From: Tardiphaga alba
GTDB taxonomy: Bacteria; Pseudomonadota; Alphaproteobacteria; Rhizobiales; Xanthobacteraceae
Reading direction: 5' to 3'
Assembly (NCBI RefSeq): GCF_018279705.1
Contig: NZ_CP036498.1
Coordinates: forward strand, 2,497,001 to 2,561,000
Length of the DNA stretch: 64,000 nt
The position numbers and the translations under genes were made by a program. The notes beneath the pieces were generated by a model. It worked only from the letters and a program-made list of their open reading frames with translations, was not told where the DNA came from and ran no database searches. How positions within the stretch are numbered: position 1 is the stretch's first letter; the number at the start of each line of letters is the position of its first letter. Shown here piece by piece: positions 51,452 through 61,053 of this stretch.

Positions 51452-51958
51452 GTGACACAGATTGCACAATCCCGACTTCCAATTTCCCTGACCGTCAACG
51501 GAACGCAGCACGCGTTCGAGATCGAGCCTTGGGTGACGCTGCTCGATCTACTGCGCGAGCGGCTTGCACTCACGGGCACCAAGAAGGGCTGCGACCAGGG
51601 GCAGTGCGGCGCATGCACCGTGCTGGTCGATGGACAGCGTATCAATTCGTGCCTGTCGCTCGCGGTGTCACGCGATGGCGCTGAGGTCACGACCATTGAA
51701 GGGCTGGCGCAGGAAGGCGAACTGCATCCGCTGCAGGCCGCCTTTATCGAGCGCGACGCCTTCCAGTGCGGCTATTGCACTCCGGGGCAGATCTGCTCAG
51801 CCGCGGGGCTCCTCGCAGAGGGGCATACCCACACGCGGGCCGAAATCCGTGAACATATGAGCGGCAATCTGTGCCGATGCGGCGCCTATACTAACATCGC
51901 CGACGCGATCGAGGATGTGCTGCAGCCACGCCTCGCCATGAGGGAGGCCGCAGAATGA
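51452..51958 (+). CDS. molybdenum hydroxylase 2Fe-2S subunit, PaoA/YagT-like (168 aa)
   Basis: Iron-sulphur subunit of a xanthine-oxidase-family enzyme. The plant-type ferredoxin cysteines are in KKGCDQGQCGACTVLVDG with a fourth in RINSCLS. The C-terminal helical cluster is FQCGYCTPGQICSA ... GNLCRCGAYTNI. No signal peptide is present, unlike periplasmic PaoA. GTG 51452 follows GAGAGCGAGGCGCCC. It overlaps the FAD-subunit gene by 4 bases, part of the usual small-medium-large order. Electron transfer from the Mo site to FAD is its role. Confidence 0.92.
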   Translation: MTQIAQSRLPISLTVNGTQHAFEIEPWVTLLDLLRERLALTGTKKGCDQGQCGACTVLVDGQRINSCLSLAVSRDGAEVTTIEGLAQEGELHPLQAAFIERDAFQCGYCTPGQICSAAGLLAEGHTHTRAEIREHMSGNLCRCGAYTNIADAIEDVLQPRLAMREAAE

Positions 51959-52965
51959 ACCGTTACGACTATGTCAGACCCGACACGATCGCAGACGCCA
52001 TCGCAGCGCTGAACAACCCGGATGCCCGCGCACTGGCCGGCGGCACCAATCTCGTCGATCTCATGAAATATGACGTGGCGCAGCCAGCGCTGGTCGTCGA
52101 TATCAACCGGCTGCCGCTCAAATCGATCGATATTTCCGACGGTGAAGTGCGTATCGGCGCGCTGGTCAGCAATTCGGAGCTGGCTTGGCATCCCGAGATC
52201 CGTGCCCGCTGGCCGTTGTTGTCGAGTGCAATCCTAGCGGGGGCGTCGCCGCAGCTTCGCAACGCTGCCACCACCGGCGGAAATCTGTTGCAGCGAACGC
52301 GGTGCTATTATTTCTACGATCCGTCAACGCACTGTAACAAGCGTCAGCCGGGGAGCGGTTGTTCCGCGATCGGTGGCGTCAACCGCATACACGCCATTCT
52401 AGGCGCGAGCGACCAGTGCATCGCAGTCCATCCGTCGGATATGTGCGTGGCCATGGCGGCGCTCGATGCGACAGTGAATGTTGACGGCCCAGATGGGCGA
52501 CGATCGATCCCATTTTCAGACTTCCATCGCCTGCCGGGCAGTGAGCCGGACCGTGACAACACGCTGAAGCAGGGCGAGCTGATCACATCGGTCGCCATCC
52601 CGGAAGCGGACTTCGGCACCCACCACACCTATTTGAAGCTCCGTGATCGGCTGTCCTACGCTTTCGCGCTGGTTTCGGTCGCAGCGGCGATGGACATTGA
52701 AAATGGTGTGATCAAGGGGGCCAGGATTGCGCTGGGCGGCGTGGCGCACAAACCTTGGCGTGATGTTGACGCCGAGCGATCGCTGCGTGGTGAGACGGCT
52801 GAAACCCGCGTTTTCGACGCGGTGGCCCAGCGCATCCTGCATGATGCCAGAGGTCAAGGTGAGAACGATTTCAAGATCGATCTCGCTCGTCGCGCTGTCG
52901 TCCGGGCGCTCGAACAGGCAGCTGCGGGAACGCCGCAGGATCAGGCCAACAAGTCGATTCAATAA
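51955..52965 (+). CDS. molybdenum hydroxylase FAD subunit, PaoB/YagS-like (336 aa)
   Basis: FAD-binding subunit of the complex. The FAD motif is LAGGTNLVDLMKYDVAQP, with SPQLRNAATTGGNLLQRTRCYYFYDPSTHCNKRQPGSGCSAIGG. The added cysteines here (RCYYF ... HCNKR ... GSGCSA and QCIAVHPSDMC) are the 4Fe-4S insertion of PaoB and HcrB-type subunits. The MoCo subunit gene follows 10 bases after the stop. The combination with the 2Fe-2S and Mo subunits gives an aldehyde- or aromatic-acting dehydrogenase; the substrate is not evident. Confidence 0.92.
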   Translation: MNRYDYVRPDTIADAIAALNNPDARALAGGTNLVDLMKYDVAQPALVVDINRLPLKSIDISDGEVRIGALVSNSELAWHPEIRARWPLLSSAILAGASPQLRNAATTGGNLLQRTRCYYFYDPSTHCNKRQPGSGCSAIGGVNRIHAILGASDQCIAVHPSDMCVAMAALDATVNVDGPDGRRSIPFSDFHRLPGSEPDRDNTLKQGELITSVAIPEADFGTHHTYLKLRDRLSYAFALVSVAAAMDIENGVIKGARIALGGVAHKPWRDVDAERSLRGETAETRVFDAVAQRILHDARGQGENDFKIDLARRAVVRALEQAAAGTPQDQANKSIQ

Positions 52966-52975
52966 GGAAGCTGCG

Positions 52976-55231
52976 ATGTCCGTGATCGAAAGCATGCATG
53001 TGGGACGTCCCACCAGCCGCGTCGATGGCCGATTGAAAGTGACGGGGCAGGCGCAATATGCCGCTGAATATCCGGCCGACGATCTGCTTTACGGTCATAT
53101 CGTCGGCAGCACGATCGCCGCCGGGCGGATCGTCTCGATAGACCTCGCCGCGGCGCGGCGTATGCCGGGTGTCGTCGAAATCTTCACTCATGAGAACCGC
53201 GGCAAGGCGGCTTGGATGGATCGTAAATGGCGCGACGAGGTGGCGCCGCCCGGACATCCGTTCCGCCCGCTGCATTCCGATCGCATTCTGTTCGATGGCC
53301 AGCCCGTGGCGTTGGTAATCGCAGACACATTTGAGGCCGCGCGCGATGCGGCATCGGTGATTAAGGTAGCTTATGACGTAGATCCCCATTCTACCGAGCT
53401 CGAACGCAAGCGCAGCGAGGCCTACGTTCCTCCCAAGAAGCGCAGTGGAATCCCGCCGCCGCCAGATCCGCGCGGGGATGCCGAGCAGGCGTTCGCCGAT
53501 GCGCCTGTGAAGATCAGCCGGGACTATCGCGTCAATCCTGAACATCACAATCCGATGGAAATGTTCGGCACGACTTGCGTCTTCGAGGGGGACGGCAAAT
53601 TCACCGTCTATGACAAGACGCAGGGGCCGCAGAATACGCAGGCCTATATCACGTCGGTCTTCGGGCTGGGTAGCGACGACGTCCGCGTGGTCAATCACTA
53701 CGTTGGTGGCGCCTTCGGCGCGGCCTTGCGCCCGCAGCAGCAGGTATTCTTCGCGGTAATGGCAAGCCTCGAATTGAAACGGTCCGTCCGTGTGACGCTG
53801 ACGCGTGCACAGATGTTCCATATCGGCTACAGGCCTGACACTTATCAGACTGTGTCGCTGGCCGCAGGCCATGACGGCCGACTCCAGTCAATCATGCATG
53901 ACGCGGTGGCGGCCACCTCGCACTATGAGGACTATCAGGAGGCCGTCGTGAACTGGTCCGGCATGATGTACCACTGCGACAACGTCAAGCTCACCTATCA
54001 ACTTGCCAAGCTCGACACCGCAACACCCTGCGACATGCGCGCCCCGGGCGCCGTCATCGGCGTTGCGGCATTGGAGTGCGCGCTTGATGAATTGTCCTAC
54101 GAGCTCGGCATCGATCCGCTGGAAATACGTCGCATCAATTTTGCCGAGAAGGACGAGAACACCAACAAGGAATTCACCTCGAAGGCGCTGATGGCCTGTT
54201 ACCAGGAAGGCGCCGCGGCCTTCGGTTGGGAACGCCGCCAGCCGCAGCCTCGGGCGATGAAGGACGGACGCGAACTCGTCGGGTTGGGCGTTTCGACCGG
54301 TATGTGGGATGCTTTTCTGCAGAAGGCGCAGGCCAGTGCGACCCTCAAAGATGATGGTACGCTGGAAGTGGCAACCGCGGCGTCCGATATCGGGACCGGG
54401 ACCTGGACGATCCTGACACAGATCGGTGCGGAGGCTTTCGGGCTGCCACTGGAGGACGTACGGGCGCGGATCGGCGAATCCGATCTGCCGATGTCTCCGG
54501 TGGAAGGCGGCTCATGGACCGCGGCCTCGAACGGCTCCGCTGTGCAGGCCGCCTGCGATGCCCTGAAGCAGTCGCTGTTTAAGCTGGCAGCCAAAATGGC
54601 GAATTCGCCATTGGCCGATGCACGCTTCGAAGACGTCGAGGTGCAAGGCCGCCGGATATTCCGCCAGGATGATCCGGCGCGCGGCTTGGCTATTGCCGAA
54701 ATCATGCATGCGGCGGAGCTGAGCGAACTCACCGAGCAGGGCAAGGTGAGCCCAAGCCTGATCCAGATGATGAAATATATCAGCTACACGCATTCCGCCG
54801 TCTTTGCGGAAGTCCGCGTGGACGAGGATCTTGGCATCGTCCGCGTCACCCGTGTGGTTTGCGCCGCAGCGGCAGGTAAGATCCTCAATCCGAAGACAGC
54901 GCGTAGCCAGATTCTTGGCGGCGTGGTGATGGGGATCGGCATGGCTCTCCATGAGGAGAGCATGACCGATCATCGGCTTGGCAAGATCATGAATGCCAAT
55001 TTCGGGGAATATCACATTCCCGCTCATGCCGATGTCGAGGATATCGAAGTCATCTTCGTGGACGAAAAGGATGACAAGGTCAGCCCGATCGGTGTCAAGG
55101 GGCTCGGCGAGATTGGCATCGTTGGGACAGCCGCAGCCGTCGCCAACGCAATCTATCATGCAACCGGAAAGCGCGTGCGCGATTTCCCGATCACCATCGA
55201 CAAGATCCTGAACGCGCCGCAGCTATCGTAA
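52976..55231 (+). CDS. molybdenum hydroxylase catalytic MoCo-binding subunit, PaoC/YagR-like (751 aa)
   Basis: Large subunit holding molybdopterin. Standard segments: VGRPTSRVDGRLKVTGQAQYAAEYP, GPQNTQAYITSVFGL, CDMRAPGAVIGVAALECALDELSYELGIDPLEIRRINF and the C-terminal catalytic Glu in GVKGLGEIGIVGTAAAVANAIY. It has no Tat signal. The frame is open upstream inside the FAD-subunit gene, but ATG 52976 after AAGGAAGC is the start. No XdhC/PaoD-type MoCo chaperone is next to it. Three small genes follow in tight order. Confidence 0.92.
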   Translation: MSVIESMHVGRPTSRVDGRLKVTGQAQYAAEYPADDLLYGHIVGSTIAAGRIVSIDLAAARRMPGVVEIFTHENRGKAAWMDRKWRDEVAPPGHPFRPLHSDRILFDGQPVALVIADTFEAARDAASVIKVAYDVDPHSTELERKRSEAYVPPKKRSGIPPPPDPRGDAEQAFADAPVKISRDYRVNPEHHNPMEMFGTTCVFEGDGKFTVYDKTQGPQNTQAYITSVFGLGSDDVRVVNHYVGGAFGAALRPQQQVFFAVMASLELKRSVRVTLTRAQMFHIGYRPDTYQTVSLAAGHDGRLQSIMHDAVAATSHYEDYQEAVVNWSGMMYHCDNVKLTYQLAKLDTATPCDMRAPGAVIGVAALECALDELSYELGIDPLEIRRINFAEKDENTNKEFTSKALMACYQEGAAAFGWERRQPQPRAMKDGRELVGLGVSTGMWDAFLQKAQASATLKDDGTLEVATAASDIGTGTWTILTQIGAEAFGLPLEDVRARIGESDLPMSPVEGGSWTAASNGSAVQAACDALKQSLFKLAAKMANSPLADARFEDVEVQGRRIFRQDDPARGLAIAEIMHAAELSELTEQGKVSPSLIQMMKYISYTHSAVFAEVRVDEDLGIVRVTRVVCAAAAGKILNPKTARSQILGGVVMGIGMALHEESMTDHRLGKIMNANFGEYHIPAHADVEDIEVIFVDEKDDKVSPIGVKGLGEIGIVGTAAAVANAIYHATGKRVRDFPITIDKILNAPQLS

Positions 55232-55241
55232 GGAGATGCAT

Positions 55242-55400
55242 ATGAGCAAGGAAACGCCGAAGGACGATCCCCGGCAAAAGACCGATTGGGGCAGCAGCAA
55301 GCAGACCGAAGAGCCCTGGAAAGGTCCGCCGGAGAAGGATCAGTTCGATCCCAAGGAAAAACCGGATCTTGAGAAATGGAAAGACACCAACACGCATTAG
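55242..55400 (+). CDS. small hydrophilic protein (52 aa) in the molybdenum hydroxylase operon
   Basis: MSKETPKDDPRQKTDWGSSKQTEEPWKGPPEKDQFDPKEKPDLEKWKDTNTH: very hydrophilic, Lys/Glu/Pro/Asp-rich, probably disordered, no cysteine. AAGGAG lies just ahead of ATG 55236/55242, 4 bases after the previous stop, so it belongs to the operon. Small proteins of this composition are often stress-induced. Function unknown. Confidence 0.65.
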   Translation: MSKETPKDDPRQKTDWGSSKQTEEPWKGPPEKDQFDPKEKPDLEKWKDTNTH

Positions 55401-55444
55401 GCAAGAAGCCCCCTACGGCGGGCACAGTGAGCTAAGGGAGCACA

Positions 55445-55597
55445 ATGATGGGACAGGAAATTGTCTATGGGCTCGGCGCCTTGGTTCTATTGACGGCACT
55501 TATCTATGGTGTGCTGCAATATCGTTATCGCAACCGTGCCGCTGTACGCGCTGGCGACCAGATCGTTGAAGCGCGTTACAAAAACGACGACGTTTAG
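55445..55597 (+). CDS. small membrane protein (50 aa)
   Basis: MMGQEIVYGLGALVLLTALIYGVLQYRYRNRAAVRAGDQIVEARYKNDDV: one membrane helix (IVYGLGALVLLTALIYGVLQY, about residues 6-26) then a basic and finally acidic tail. GGGAGCACA precedes ATG 55445. It lies 44 bases after the small hydrophilic gene and 22 before the next. No family known to me. Confidence 0.65.
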   Translation: MMGQEIVYGLGALVLLTALIYGVLQYRYRNRAAVRAGDQIVEARYKNDDV

Positions 55598-55619
55598 TGA
55601 CAGCTCGAAGGAGCTCCTC

Positions 55620-55853
55620 ATGACCGACCGCGAGCACGATAATATGACCGGCCTCGGTTCGTCCGAGACCTATGACGCGACCAGGCAAGGGCGACGGCAG
55701 CTGGATGACGGCAAGCCGCGTCGGAGCGAAGAGGACATGCAGCGCGCGCAGGTTGGCCCGCGCGGCGTGCTGGGACAGGAAGATCCTGCCAGAATGGTAC
55801 CTCAGCGCAAAAAGAAGACGCCGACGGATGTCGATCCTGGACACACGGCCTAG
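55620..55853 (+). CDS. small hydrophilic protein (77 aa)
   Basis: MTDREHDNMTGLGSSETYDATRQGRRQLDDGKPRRSEEDMQRAQVGPRGVLGQEDPARMVPQRKKKTPTDVDPGHTA: charged, low in hydrophobics, predicted disordered. CGAAGGAG precedes ATG 55620. The third small gene in line after the molybdenum hydroxylase; a stress-associated role is inference from composition and neighbours. Confidence 0.6.
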   Translation: MTDREHDNMTGLGSSETYDATRQGRRQLDDGKPRRSEEDMQRAQVGPRGVLGQEDPARMVPQRKKKTPTDVDPGHTA

Positions 55854-55873
55854 CGGACGCAGGGAGTTCTGGA

Positions 55874-56071
55874 TCAGGCAATCGCCGTTGGCTTCGGCGG
55901 ATAGGCGGTCCGTGGATGACGGTCGTGCAGCGCGGTCGCCAGTGAATTTGCGATCACGCCATCGTCGCTGGCGGCAGCCTTGAACAGGAGTTCCTGCGCC
56001 TCGGCCGGGAGCTCCGGCCAGACTTTCACGGCGGCGCGTCCGAGCAGGCCGGCGATTTGCAGATCATCCAT
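55874..56071 (-). CDS. hypothetical small protein (65 aa)
   Basis: MDDLQIAGLLGRAAVKVWPELPAEAQELLFKAAASDDGVIANSLATALHDRHPRTAYPPKPTAIA: a helical small protein with a plausible hydrophobic core (LPAEAQELLFKAAA) and no membrane helix. It is convergent with the 55.6-kb gene and on the same strand as the YdeP-like gene upstream. Family unknown. Confidence 0.5.
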   Translation of the reverse strand: MDDLQIAGLLGRAAVKVWPELPAEAQELLFKAAASDDGVIANSLATALHDRHPRTAYPPKPTAIA

Positions 56072-56115
56072 GAAAGTCGTCCATCAGGCTAGGTACGTAT
56101 CGCGCATGAGATTGA

Positions 56116-58403
56116 TCAGGTATTGACCGAAAGGCGCACTGGCACGCCCTTGGCGGCTGGCGTCTTGGATTGTCGGTCGTGATACCATAGCGGCATGAGA
56201 GGATTGGCTTCGGGATAATAGGTGCCAAGGCAACCGCTAGGCAGATCGAATGGGGTGACGACAAGGCCGTCGAGACGGCGGGCAACGCCGTCGTCCGCGT
56301 CGGAGACAAGTCCTACGCTTTGCCCGGCTTTGAGATTATGCGCGACAATGTCATCCGGGCACATCAACAAGATATCGCGCGTGCCCTCAATGCCGCGAAG
56401 GCGGTCGGAAAGACCGTAGATGGTGGTGTTGAACTGGTCATTGGAGCGCATTGTGATCAGACGAAAGCGGCCGGGACTGTCGGCGAAGCCGACGGAGGTC
56501 AGCGAAACAGGTCGGGTGAATTCGGCTTTGCCGGATTCGGTCTGCCAAACTCGGTCCCGAACTTTGTTGCCGCGATAGAAGCCACCCGGCGTGAACAGGC
56601 GCGCGTTGAAATGCTTGAACTGGTCGGGGTAGGTTTCCTCGATCAGGTCGCGAACTTTGCTGTAATCGCCGGTCCAGTCTTCCCACCTGACGGCCTGGTT
56701 AGGCAGCAGCGTCGCCTTGGCAAGTCCGGCGATAATGGCGAGCTCCGACCGTAGGGTGTCGCTGGCGGGGTTACGATGGCCGCGCGAGCCATGGATACAG
56801 CTCAGAGAGTCTTCCATGGTCACCGTCTGTACGCCAGTGTCCTGGGTGTCGATCTCCGAGCGCCCGAGGCACGGCAGCAGATAGGCGACGTGGCCGTTGA
56901 TCAGGTGGCTACGATTGAGCCGGGTGGCGATCTGCACGGTGAGCCGCATGTTCGGCCACGCGGCTTCCATCTGTCCGCGTTCGGGAATGGCGCGCAAGAA
57001 GTTGCCGCCCAGCCCGATAAATGCCCGTACGCTGCCGTCGATGACGCCTTCGCAGGTTTCCACCGTATTGCGACCCTTGTCGCGCGGTGCGCTAAAGCCG
57101 AAGCGTTGCTCGAGCTGGTCAAGCGGGACGAGTTCGGGCTTCTCGGAAATGCCAACGGTGCGTTGCCCTTGCACATTGGAGTGGCCGCGCACTGGTGAAA
57201 TGCCGGCGCCGGGCCTGCCGAGATTGCCGCGCAGCATGAGGAGGTTGACCAGCATGCCGATCGTGTCGGCGCCATGGTAATGCTGAGTCACCCCCATGCC
57301 ATAGACACCGATGACATTCCGCGCCTTGCAATAGATGTCGGCAGCGGCAGCGAGATCGGCGCGGCTGAGCCCGGACTCGCGTTCGATGTCGTTCCACTTG
57401 GTCGCATTGGAGAGCGCGATGAAGTCATCGAAGCCTTTGGTATGCGCCGCGATGAAGTCGCGGTCGAGTAAGCCGCCGTCTGAGGTAGCGTCAGTAGCCA
57501 GCACATGTTTGACCATGCCCATGATCGCCGCGATATCGCCGCCGGGACGGACCTGAAAGTACAGACTCGACAGTTTCGTCGGAGCGCCGATGGTCATCTG
57601 TACCGGGTTCTGCGGATCGACGAATTCGATCAGTCCCTTTTCACGGACCGGATTGAAGGTGACGATTTTGCATCCACGCTCAACGGCATCTTTCAGCGTA
57701 TGAAGAAAGCGCGGGCTGTTAGAGCCGGTGTTCTGACCGAAGAAGAAGATCGCGTCACAGCGCGAAAAATCGTCGAGCGTGCACGTACCGACCGGCGATC
57801 CGATCACCTTCTTCAGACCCACCGATGTGGTCTCGTGACACATGTTGGAGCTGTCAGGCAGGTTGTTGTGTCCGTACAGGCGAGCGAACAGCGCATAGAG
57901 ATAGGATGTCTCCAGGCTGGTGCGGCCGGAGGCATAGAACACAGCTGACTTCGGATCGAGCCTCTTAAGCTCCTGCCCGATGGCATCGTAGGCTTCGTCC
58001 CAGGCAATCGGGACATATTTGTCGCTCGCCCCATCTAAACGCATGGGATGGGTGAGGCGTCCGGCCTGTTCGAGATCGAAATCGCTCCAGTCGCGCAATT
58101 CAGTGACAGTATGTGCGGCAAAAAATCGCTGTCGCAGCGGCGGCTCGTAAGTTCCCACAAAGTCGCCTTAGCGCCGTTCTCGCAAAACTCCAGCGGATGT
58201 GGATGTTCTGGCTTGGTCCAGGCGCAGGATACGCACATGAAGCCACCAGGCTTGTTCTGACGGGCGAGCGTCTCAAGCGCGGCGGGTGTTGCCCATTCCT
58301 TACCAAAGACGCTAACGATGCCGCGCAGCGATCCCCACCCGCCAGCGGGGCCGTCATAGGCGATTTCGTCCGGGCGCTGATCTCTTACATCGGGCCTGCT
58401 CAC
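56116..58403 (-). pseudogene. FdhF/YdeP-family molybdopterin oxidoreductase, frameshifted
   Basis: Large bis-MGD oxidoreductase resembling E. coli YdeP (acid-resistance associated). The N-terminal piece (GWGSLRGIVSVFGKEWATPAALETLARQNKPGGFMCVSCAWTKPEHPHPLEFCENGAKATLWELTSRRCDS) is in one frame. The rest (FFAAHTVTELRDWSDFDLEQAGRLTHPM ... SNMCHETTSVGLKKVIGSPVGTC ... GAGISPVRGHSNVQGQRTVGISEKP ... FDLPSGCLGTYYPEANPLMPL) is in another. A six-A run (58120-58125) short by one explains the break. Restored length 762, close to YdeP. It overlaps the catalase-like gene by 4 bases, so the two are coupled. Confidence 0.85.
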
Positions 58404-59523
58404 AGCGCGTCCTGTCGCGATGCGCCCGTGGCCGGCGCGAGCGACGGCGATGATGAAGGTTCGTGGAACGGGCAGCCATTGAAGCGCGCCCGAAATTCAG
58501 CCGAGTGGCGATAGGGCGCACGTCGGGCGCGGTTGATATTGCCGAGCGGTTGATGGGCAGCAAGGCCGGTCCAAACGCTGAAGCGCATCTCTTCATCAAC
58601 AGCCTGCACCATCTCCGGCGCCCAGCTGTCCTGGGGAGCCGCGCGAATGATGGCGACGCGCTGGAACGGCGCCTCGCTCTCGTCCCAGGGGACGGTGGGA
58701 TCCTCGACCGGCTGCCTGTCCGGATCACGGCAAAGTTGCACGCGAAATTCCCATGTACCGTCGATCGATTGCATCTCCCGCTGCACGGTTTCGCGGATGG
58801 CATTCGGGCGATCCGATGCATCGATGATCTTGCCGGTACGACCGGTCAATGACGACGAAACCGGCACGATGGAGAATTTTGCGATGTAGTCGCCATAGCG
58901 AAACGGCGTCGCGCTGTAATAGGTCTCGCCGAGGGGATCGACATTCGGCGCTCCCCCGAGCGAATTGATCGCAGTGCTTTCGATGCCGACGGTGCCTAGT
59001 GCTGCGCTGACGTTGCGGAGCAGGGCGGACACGGTCTGCTTGGTGCCCTCAAGCCGATCGGTAGTTTTTGCCAGCAATTTTAGATTGGTGAGAAACTTGT
59101 CGGCTGTCGGCGTCTGGAAGACCGGGCCGTTGACCATCACGAAATCCTGCGTCCTGCCATCCGCGCCGGGGAGCCTTTCGCCCGGCACCTCCAGCACTTT
59201 CACCGCAATACCTCGGGCAGGCTGATGTTGTCGGGGAGGATGTCGCCGGCATTGGTGGACAGACGCATGAAGACCTGATGGCGCCCGGGTGCTGCAAACA
59301 AGCCCTGCGCGAGTTCCGCCGAAAGTCCGTCATCGATGATCATCTCGCCAGCGAGAAAGCCGTGAGCTTTTGCGTGGACTGATCGAACCGCATGACCATA
59401 GTCACTGGACGTGCGATCAAGGATGATGTCGAAGGTGTCGATCAGGCATTGAATCACTTCCTGTTCGTCAGGCTTGATATGCTCGATATCAGCGGTAAAG
59501 AGAACGGGTGGACGTAGACTCAT
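58400..59523 (-). pseudogene. catalase-family (SrpA-like) heme protein, frameshifted
   Basis: A catalase-fold protein of the small SrpA-like group. The first frame (MSLRPPVLFTADIEHIKPDEQEVIQCLIDTFDIILDRTSSDYGHAVRSVHAKAHGFLAGEMIIDDGLSAELAQGLFAAPGRHQVFMRLSTNAGDILPDNISLP) stops at 59200. The next frame continues RGIAVKVLEVPGERLPGADGRTQDFVMVNGPVFQTPTADKFL, and on to the C-terminus. One missing base in the G run 59215-59217 explains it. Restored length 374. The VHAKAHG stretch supplies the distal His. It starts at ATG 59523 after GAGGAAACACCG and heads the catalase-like/YdeP-like operon. Confidence 0.85.
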
Positions 59524-59809
59524 CGGTGTTTCCTCGGCGGGTCGGATGGCACGCGTCATGGCCATGCAACGCTGCTGATTTGAGAAGGTTTCTAGACAAC
59601 ACCGACTAGTGTTTGGACTGCGGCGCTTCAAATGACGAAGCCGCATGTTGATGCCGTAAGACCTCTTGCTTTGAGCAATGGTCGTCGCGGTGATCTCGCG
59701 CCGGTTTCTGGGGTTGGTACTCATTTCCTGGCGGAAAGCCGAGAATTTCAGTCGTCAGAGACCGGAGGAAATCCATGATCATCATGACAAAGCTCCATCA
59801 GCTGGCCGA
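59524..59809. other. intergenic region upstream of the catalase-like gene
   Basis: About 285 bases. No supported gene. Contains the promoter for the catalase-like operon and the end of the flavoprotein gene region; no clear motif seen. Confidence 0.35.
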
Positions 59810-60436
59810 TCATTCTGCATCCATGCCGGGGTAGCGGGATGCCTTGAGCACTTTCGCCAGATGTGCGGCATTTGCGGCAAGCATCCGGGTGGTCTGCACA
59901 GTTTTGTCGTGGGGGCGAGTGAGGTTCGTATAGTCCACTGATCCCATTGCTTCGCCAACCCAATAGGTGCCGCCGCCGGCCGGGATCGTGAACCCGACGT
60001 CGTTCAGCGCCTGAAAGATATCGGCGTGGCAGCGATGGGCGCCATCTTCGTTGCCGACCACGGCGGCGATGGCGACCTTGCCGAAGGAGGGCATCCGGCC
60101 CCGACCGTCCGTCTCTTCAAGAAACGCATCCATCCGCTCCAGTACGCGCTTCGCGACGCTGGAAGGTTGGCCAAGCCAGATCGGCGTGCCGATGATTAGA
60201 ATGTCGGCGGCAAGAATTTTGGTACGCAGCGCCGGCCATTCGTCACCTTCTCCTTCGTCCGATGTGACGCCGGGCAAGATGTTGTGATCCGCAGCACGGA
60301 CGGCGGTTCCGTTGACGCCATACCGCTTCAGGGCGTCGAGCAGTTCACCAACTAGTTTGCCAGTAGACGAATTCTCGTCACCGCGCTTGAGCGTGCAGTT
60401 GAAGGCGAGAGCGGTGAAAGCAGCGACATCGTTCAT
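59810..60436 (-). CDS. NAD(P)H-dependent FMN/flavodoxin-family oxidoreductase (208 aa)
   Basis: Flavodoxin-fold reductase: ALAFNCTLKRGDENSSTGKLVGELLDALKRYGVNG, a phosphate-binding loop region, and ILAADILIIGTPIWLGQPSSVAKRVLERMDAFLEE, typical of the flavodoxin/WrbA-like and NADPH-dependent FMN reductase groups. VAIAAVVGNEDGAHRCHADIFQALNDVGFTIPAGGGTYWVGEAMG contains the FMN-ring contacts. It probably reduces quinones or azo/nitro compounds. Stands alone between the catalase-like operon and the DUF4142/DUF892 pair. Confidence 0.85.
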   Translation of the reverse strand: MNDVAAFTALAFNCTLKRGDENSSTGKLVGELLDALKRYGVNGTAVRAADHNILPGVTSDEGEGDEWPALRTKILAADILIIGTPIWLGQPSSVAKRVLERMDAFLEETDGRGRMPSFGKVAIAAVVGNEDGAHRCHADIFQALNDVGFTIPAGGGTYWVGEAMGSVDYTNLTRPHDKTVQTTRMLAANAAHLAKVLKASRYPGMDAE

Positions 60437-60509
60437 GAGAGGCCTCGCGAATGGTGGCGGTCCTGCGATGACGAGTGGGCGGATCGCAATGATCCGCCCG
60501 ATGTCGATC

Positions 60510-61043
60510 TCAGGTCTTGTCGTAGAGTTCCTGCGCCATCTTCAAGTGATGCTGCAGTGCCGGCAGAGTTTTTCCGGCCCAGTCTTTCAGGTTGGCGTTG
60601 TCGCCGCCTTTGGCGTAGCGTTCGAACAGTGAGACCGCGTCCTTGTGAGCACTCACCTGGGCAGAGCGATAATCCTTCGAGAAAGCCTCGTTTTTCGCTT
60701 CGCGCAGCTTGTCGAGCTTCTTTTTCGAGGCATCATCGAGACCTGCGGGCAAGGCGGCTTTCAGAGCCTCTGGCACGAGCTGTTTGAGTTCCGTGCTGGT
60801 CTTGGTGTGATCGGTCTCCATCTGTGCGGCGAAGGTCTTGTCTTCGGCATTACCCCGCTGGAGCGCGATCTTTGCCGCCTCGATCTCCGTCAAGTCGCTG
60901 AGCGCAACTTCTTTGATGAAGTCTTCGGTCTTCGGCGCAACGCCGAGCACTGAATTGACGCCGGTTTTCTCTCCGACGGATTGTGCCATGGCAGGCGCGC
61001 CGAGCAGGCTGATGCAGGCCAGCGCTAGGATTGTTTGTTTCAT
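60510..61043 (-). CDS. exported DUF4142 protein (177 aa)
   Basis: Periplasmic or outer-surface ferritin-like-fold protein. Signal peptide MKQTILALACISLLGAPAMAQS (cleavage about after residue 20), then DUF4142: DFIKEVALSDLTEIEAAKIALQRGNAEDKTFAAQMETDHTKTSTELKQL with helices and DWAGKTLPALQHHLKMAQELYD at the end, typical metal-binding-like His/Glu positions. ATG 61043 follows AAGGAGATCGAC. It lies 10 bases after the DUF892 gene, so they are one operon. Function unknown; common in stress regulons. Confidence 0.88.
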   Translation of the reverse strand: MKQTILALACISLLGAPAMAQSVGEKTGVNSVLGVAPKTEDFIKEVALSDLTEIEAAKIALQRGNAEDKTFAAQMETDHTKTSTELKQLVPEALKAALPAGLDDASKKKLDKLREAKNEAFSKDYRSAQVSAHKDAVSLFERYAKGGDNANLKDWAGKTLPALQHHLKMAQELYDKT

Positions 61044-61053
61044 GTCGATCTCC

